From Ignavibacteriota bacterium (GTDB lineage Bacteria > Bacteroidota > Ignavibacteria > UBA10030 > SZUA-254), in contig JACREZ010000025.1 of NCBI GenBank assembly GCA_016212665.1, positions 1 to 64,000 on the forward strand: DNA of 64,000 nt. The letters are read 5' to 3'. Shown here piece by piece: positions 62,608 through 64,000 of this stretch. Position 1 is the stretch's first letter, and every line of letters begins with the position of its first letter. The position numbers and the translations under genes were made by a program. The notes under the pieces were generated by a model that did not search any database, was not told where the DNA came from, and saw only the letters and a list, made by a program, of their open reading frames with translations.

Positions 62608-64000
62608 ATGAGTAAGAAGCCCTTTTTGATTCTTTTAAGCATCCATATTTGTTCACTACTAATTAGTTTGCAAATAACAGCCATTTCCCAGTGGTCGCAG
62701 GATCCCAATATCAATACTCCAATCTGCACAGCAGATTCTGGCCAATTTTATCCGCAGATGATGAGCGATGGTTGGGGTGGAGCTTTTATCGTATGGAACG
62801 ATCAAAGAGGCGATAACTTCGACATTTATATGCAGCACATAAATGGTGCAGGTGTGTCTCAATGGTCAAGTAATGGAGTAGCTTTGTGTACGGCTATCGG
62901 TGACCAACAGTGGTCTAATATGACAAGCGATGGGAACGGCGGGGCAATCATTACGTGGCAAGATACACGCAACGGCAATGTTGACATCTATGCACAACAC
63001 ATCAACAGAGCAGGCGTGGTGCAATGGACAAGTAATGGTATTCCCATTTCGAATGCTTTAAACAATCAAATGTATCCCACTATAGTTAATGACAGTTCTG
63101 GAGGTGCAATCATCAGCTGGGAAGATTATCGCAGTAACGGTATTTATCCCGATATATACGCCCAGAGGATAAATAATGCGGGTATAGTACAATGGGATAG
63201 CAACGGTATCGCTTTATGTTTAGCCACATCTTCTCAATGGAGACCGATCATCATAACCGACGGAAGCGGAGGTGCCATTGTTACGTGGTATGACTATCGT
63301 AGCGGTACGAATTGGGATGTCTTTGCTCAGAGGGTTAATAATAAAGGTGTTACTCAGTGGACGTACGATGGCGTTTTGTTGTGTGCATCGACAACAGACC
63401 AATATATCGAAGACATTACGAGCGATGGACAAGGAGGAGCAATTATTATATGGTGGGACTGGCACTATGGAATTGGTAGTGGAATTGATATTTACGCCCA
63501 GCGAATAAGTAATGGGGGATCGATTCTATGGGCAAGTCGGGGTATGCCCATATGCACGGGGACAATTTTGCAATACCAACCTGTAATCACCAGCGACGGG
63601 AATGGAGGAGCAATTATTACCTGGCGAAGGAATCCGGAGAACACGAGTGGCTACTCCGACATATATGCGCAACGCATCAACAGTGCAGGCGTAGTGCAGT
63701 GGACAAGTAATGGTATAGCAGTATGTGCAGCAACAAATTTACAAAGACATTCAAGTATCATCAGCGATGGATTGGGAGGTGCTATTATTACATGGGAAGA
63801 TCGCCGCAATGATCCAAATAATGCACTGTCTGATATTTATGCACAGAACATTAACAGCGCAGGAGTTGTCGAATGGGCAACTGATGGTTTCCCCATTTCT
63901 ACAGCAATGAATAAACAAGAGTGGCCAGTTATTGTCACGGATGGGATGGGTGGAGCGATCATCACCTGGCAAGACGAACGTAGTGATACGGGAGACATCT
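62608..64000 (+). CDS. Secreted tandem-repeat protein (cut by right edge)
   Basis: I read 464 residues from ATG 62608 to the window end with no stop. Signal peptide about 1-28. After that about eight repeats of roughly 45-55 residues follow the pattern 'SDGNGGAIITWQDTR' ... 'DIYAQHIN' ... 'GVVQWTSNG'. The pattern is that of proteins with tandem BACON/beta-propeller-like blades in T9SS organisms; a C-terminal sorting signal would be expected beyond the window. It is 41 bp downstream of the T9SS protein and probably cotranscribed. Confidence 0.85.
   Translation, partial: MSKKPFLILLSIHICSLLISLQITAISQWSQDPNINTPICTADSGQFYPQMMSDGWGGAFIVWNDQRGDNFDIYMQHINGAGVSQWSSNGVALCTAIGDQQWSNMTSDGNGGAIITWQDTRNGNVDIYAQHINRAGVVQWTSNGIPISNALNNQMYPTIVNDSSGGAIISWEDYRSNGIYPDIYAQRINNAGIVQWDSNGIALCLATSSQWRPIIITDGSGGAIVTWYDYRSGTNWDVFAQRVNNKGVTQWTYDGVLLCASTTDQYIEDITSDGQGGAIIIWWDWHYGIGSGIDIYAQRISNGGSILWASRGMPICTGTILQYQPVITSDGNGGAIITWRRNPENTSGYSDIYAQRINSAGVVQWTSNGIAVCAATNLQRHSSIISDGLGGAIITWEDRRNDPNNALSDIYAQNINSAGVVEWATDGFPISTAMNKQEWPVIVTDGMGGAIITWQDERSDTGDI

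Overview
The window is a 64 kb chromosomal segment that reads like a member of the Bacteroidota/Ignavibacteria-Kryptonia group. Evidence: a type IX secretion C-terminal signal of the 'NYPNPFNPST' type on the protein ending at 62566, a two-subunit 2-oxoglutarate:ferredoxin oxidoreductase with the gamma domain fused to alpha, a long CTC-type L25, and many Gram-negative features (lipoproteins, a TonB-like protein). The assignment is an inference from protein style; no rRNA lies in the window.

Layout. 1-2.1 kb (minus): GH57 glycosidase cut by the left edge, the remnant of a toxin-antitoxin pair, and queF. 2.2-9.4 kb (plus): a thioredoxin-like lipoprotein, then a signalling cluster (response regulator, membrane TPR/TolB-like protein, class III nucleotide cyclase, HEAT-like protein, membrane proteins, TM2 and DUF2752 proteins). 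9.5-10.25 kb: an UPF0175/PIN toxin-antitoxin pair lying between a decayed copy of the pepA 3' end and pepA itself. 10.26-20.75 kb (minus): a core block of pepA, a DHH phosphoesterase, korB-korA, ccdA, rplI-rpsR-ssb-rpsF, pth-rplY-prs, with three recognisable terminators. 20.8-25.9 kb: an accessory region of octamer repeats, an orphan protein, an AT-rich pair of unknown genes, REP-like palindromes, a 134 bp direct repeat, a 21 bp minisatellite and a gene fragment. 25.9-31.8 kb (minus): ychF, a sulfite-oxidase-fold molybdoenzyme, an S23 four-helix protein, a moaC-mog fusion, copA-copZ. 31.9-33.7 kb: a GAF-PAS sensor and a response regulator, convergent, sharing one C-terminal zinc-ribbon-like module. 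33.8-39.5 kb (minus): a sugar ABC importer with one ATPase, two permeases and two binding lipoproteins, followed by an aldo/keto reductase on the plus strand. 40.7-51.9 kb: glycosyltransferase, hydrolase, M28 peptidase, TonB-like protein, valS, M23 peptidase, FAH-family enzyme. 52-55.3 kb (minus): clpX-clpP-tig and tRNA-Leu. 55.5-64 kb (plus): tRNA-Arg, an unknown helical protein plus an FG-GAP membrane protein, a REP-associated transposase with its palindromes, an Fn3 protein, and two secreted repeat proteins, the second cut by the right edge.

The most unusual aspect is the repeat landscape. Degenerate 7-nt repeats fill many intergenic gaps and also intrude in frame into coding sequence (valS, copA, and the signal-peptide regions of three exported enzymes). 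REP palindromes intrude in frame into their own transposase and supply the C-terminus of the gene upstream. 21-nt repeats create open heptad-coding frames at two loci. The best candidate for an undescribed functional system is the 2.7-8.5 kb signalling cluster, whose response regulator, membrane TPR protein and cyclase share the same two small helical modules.
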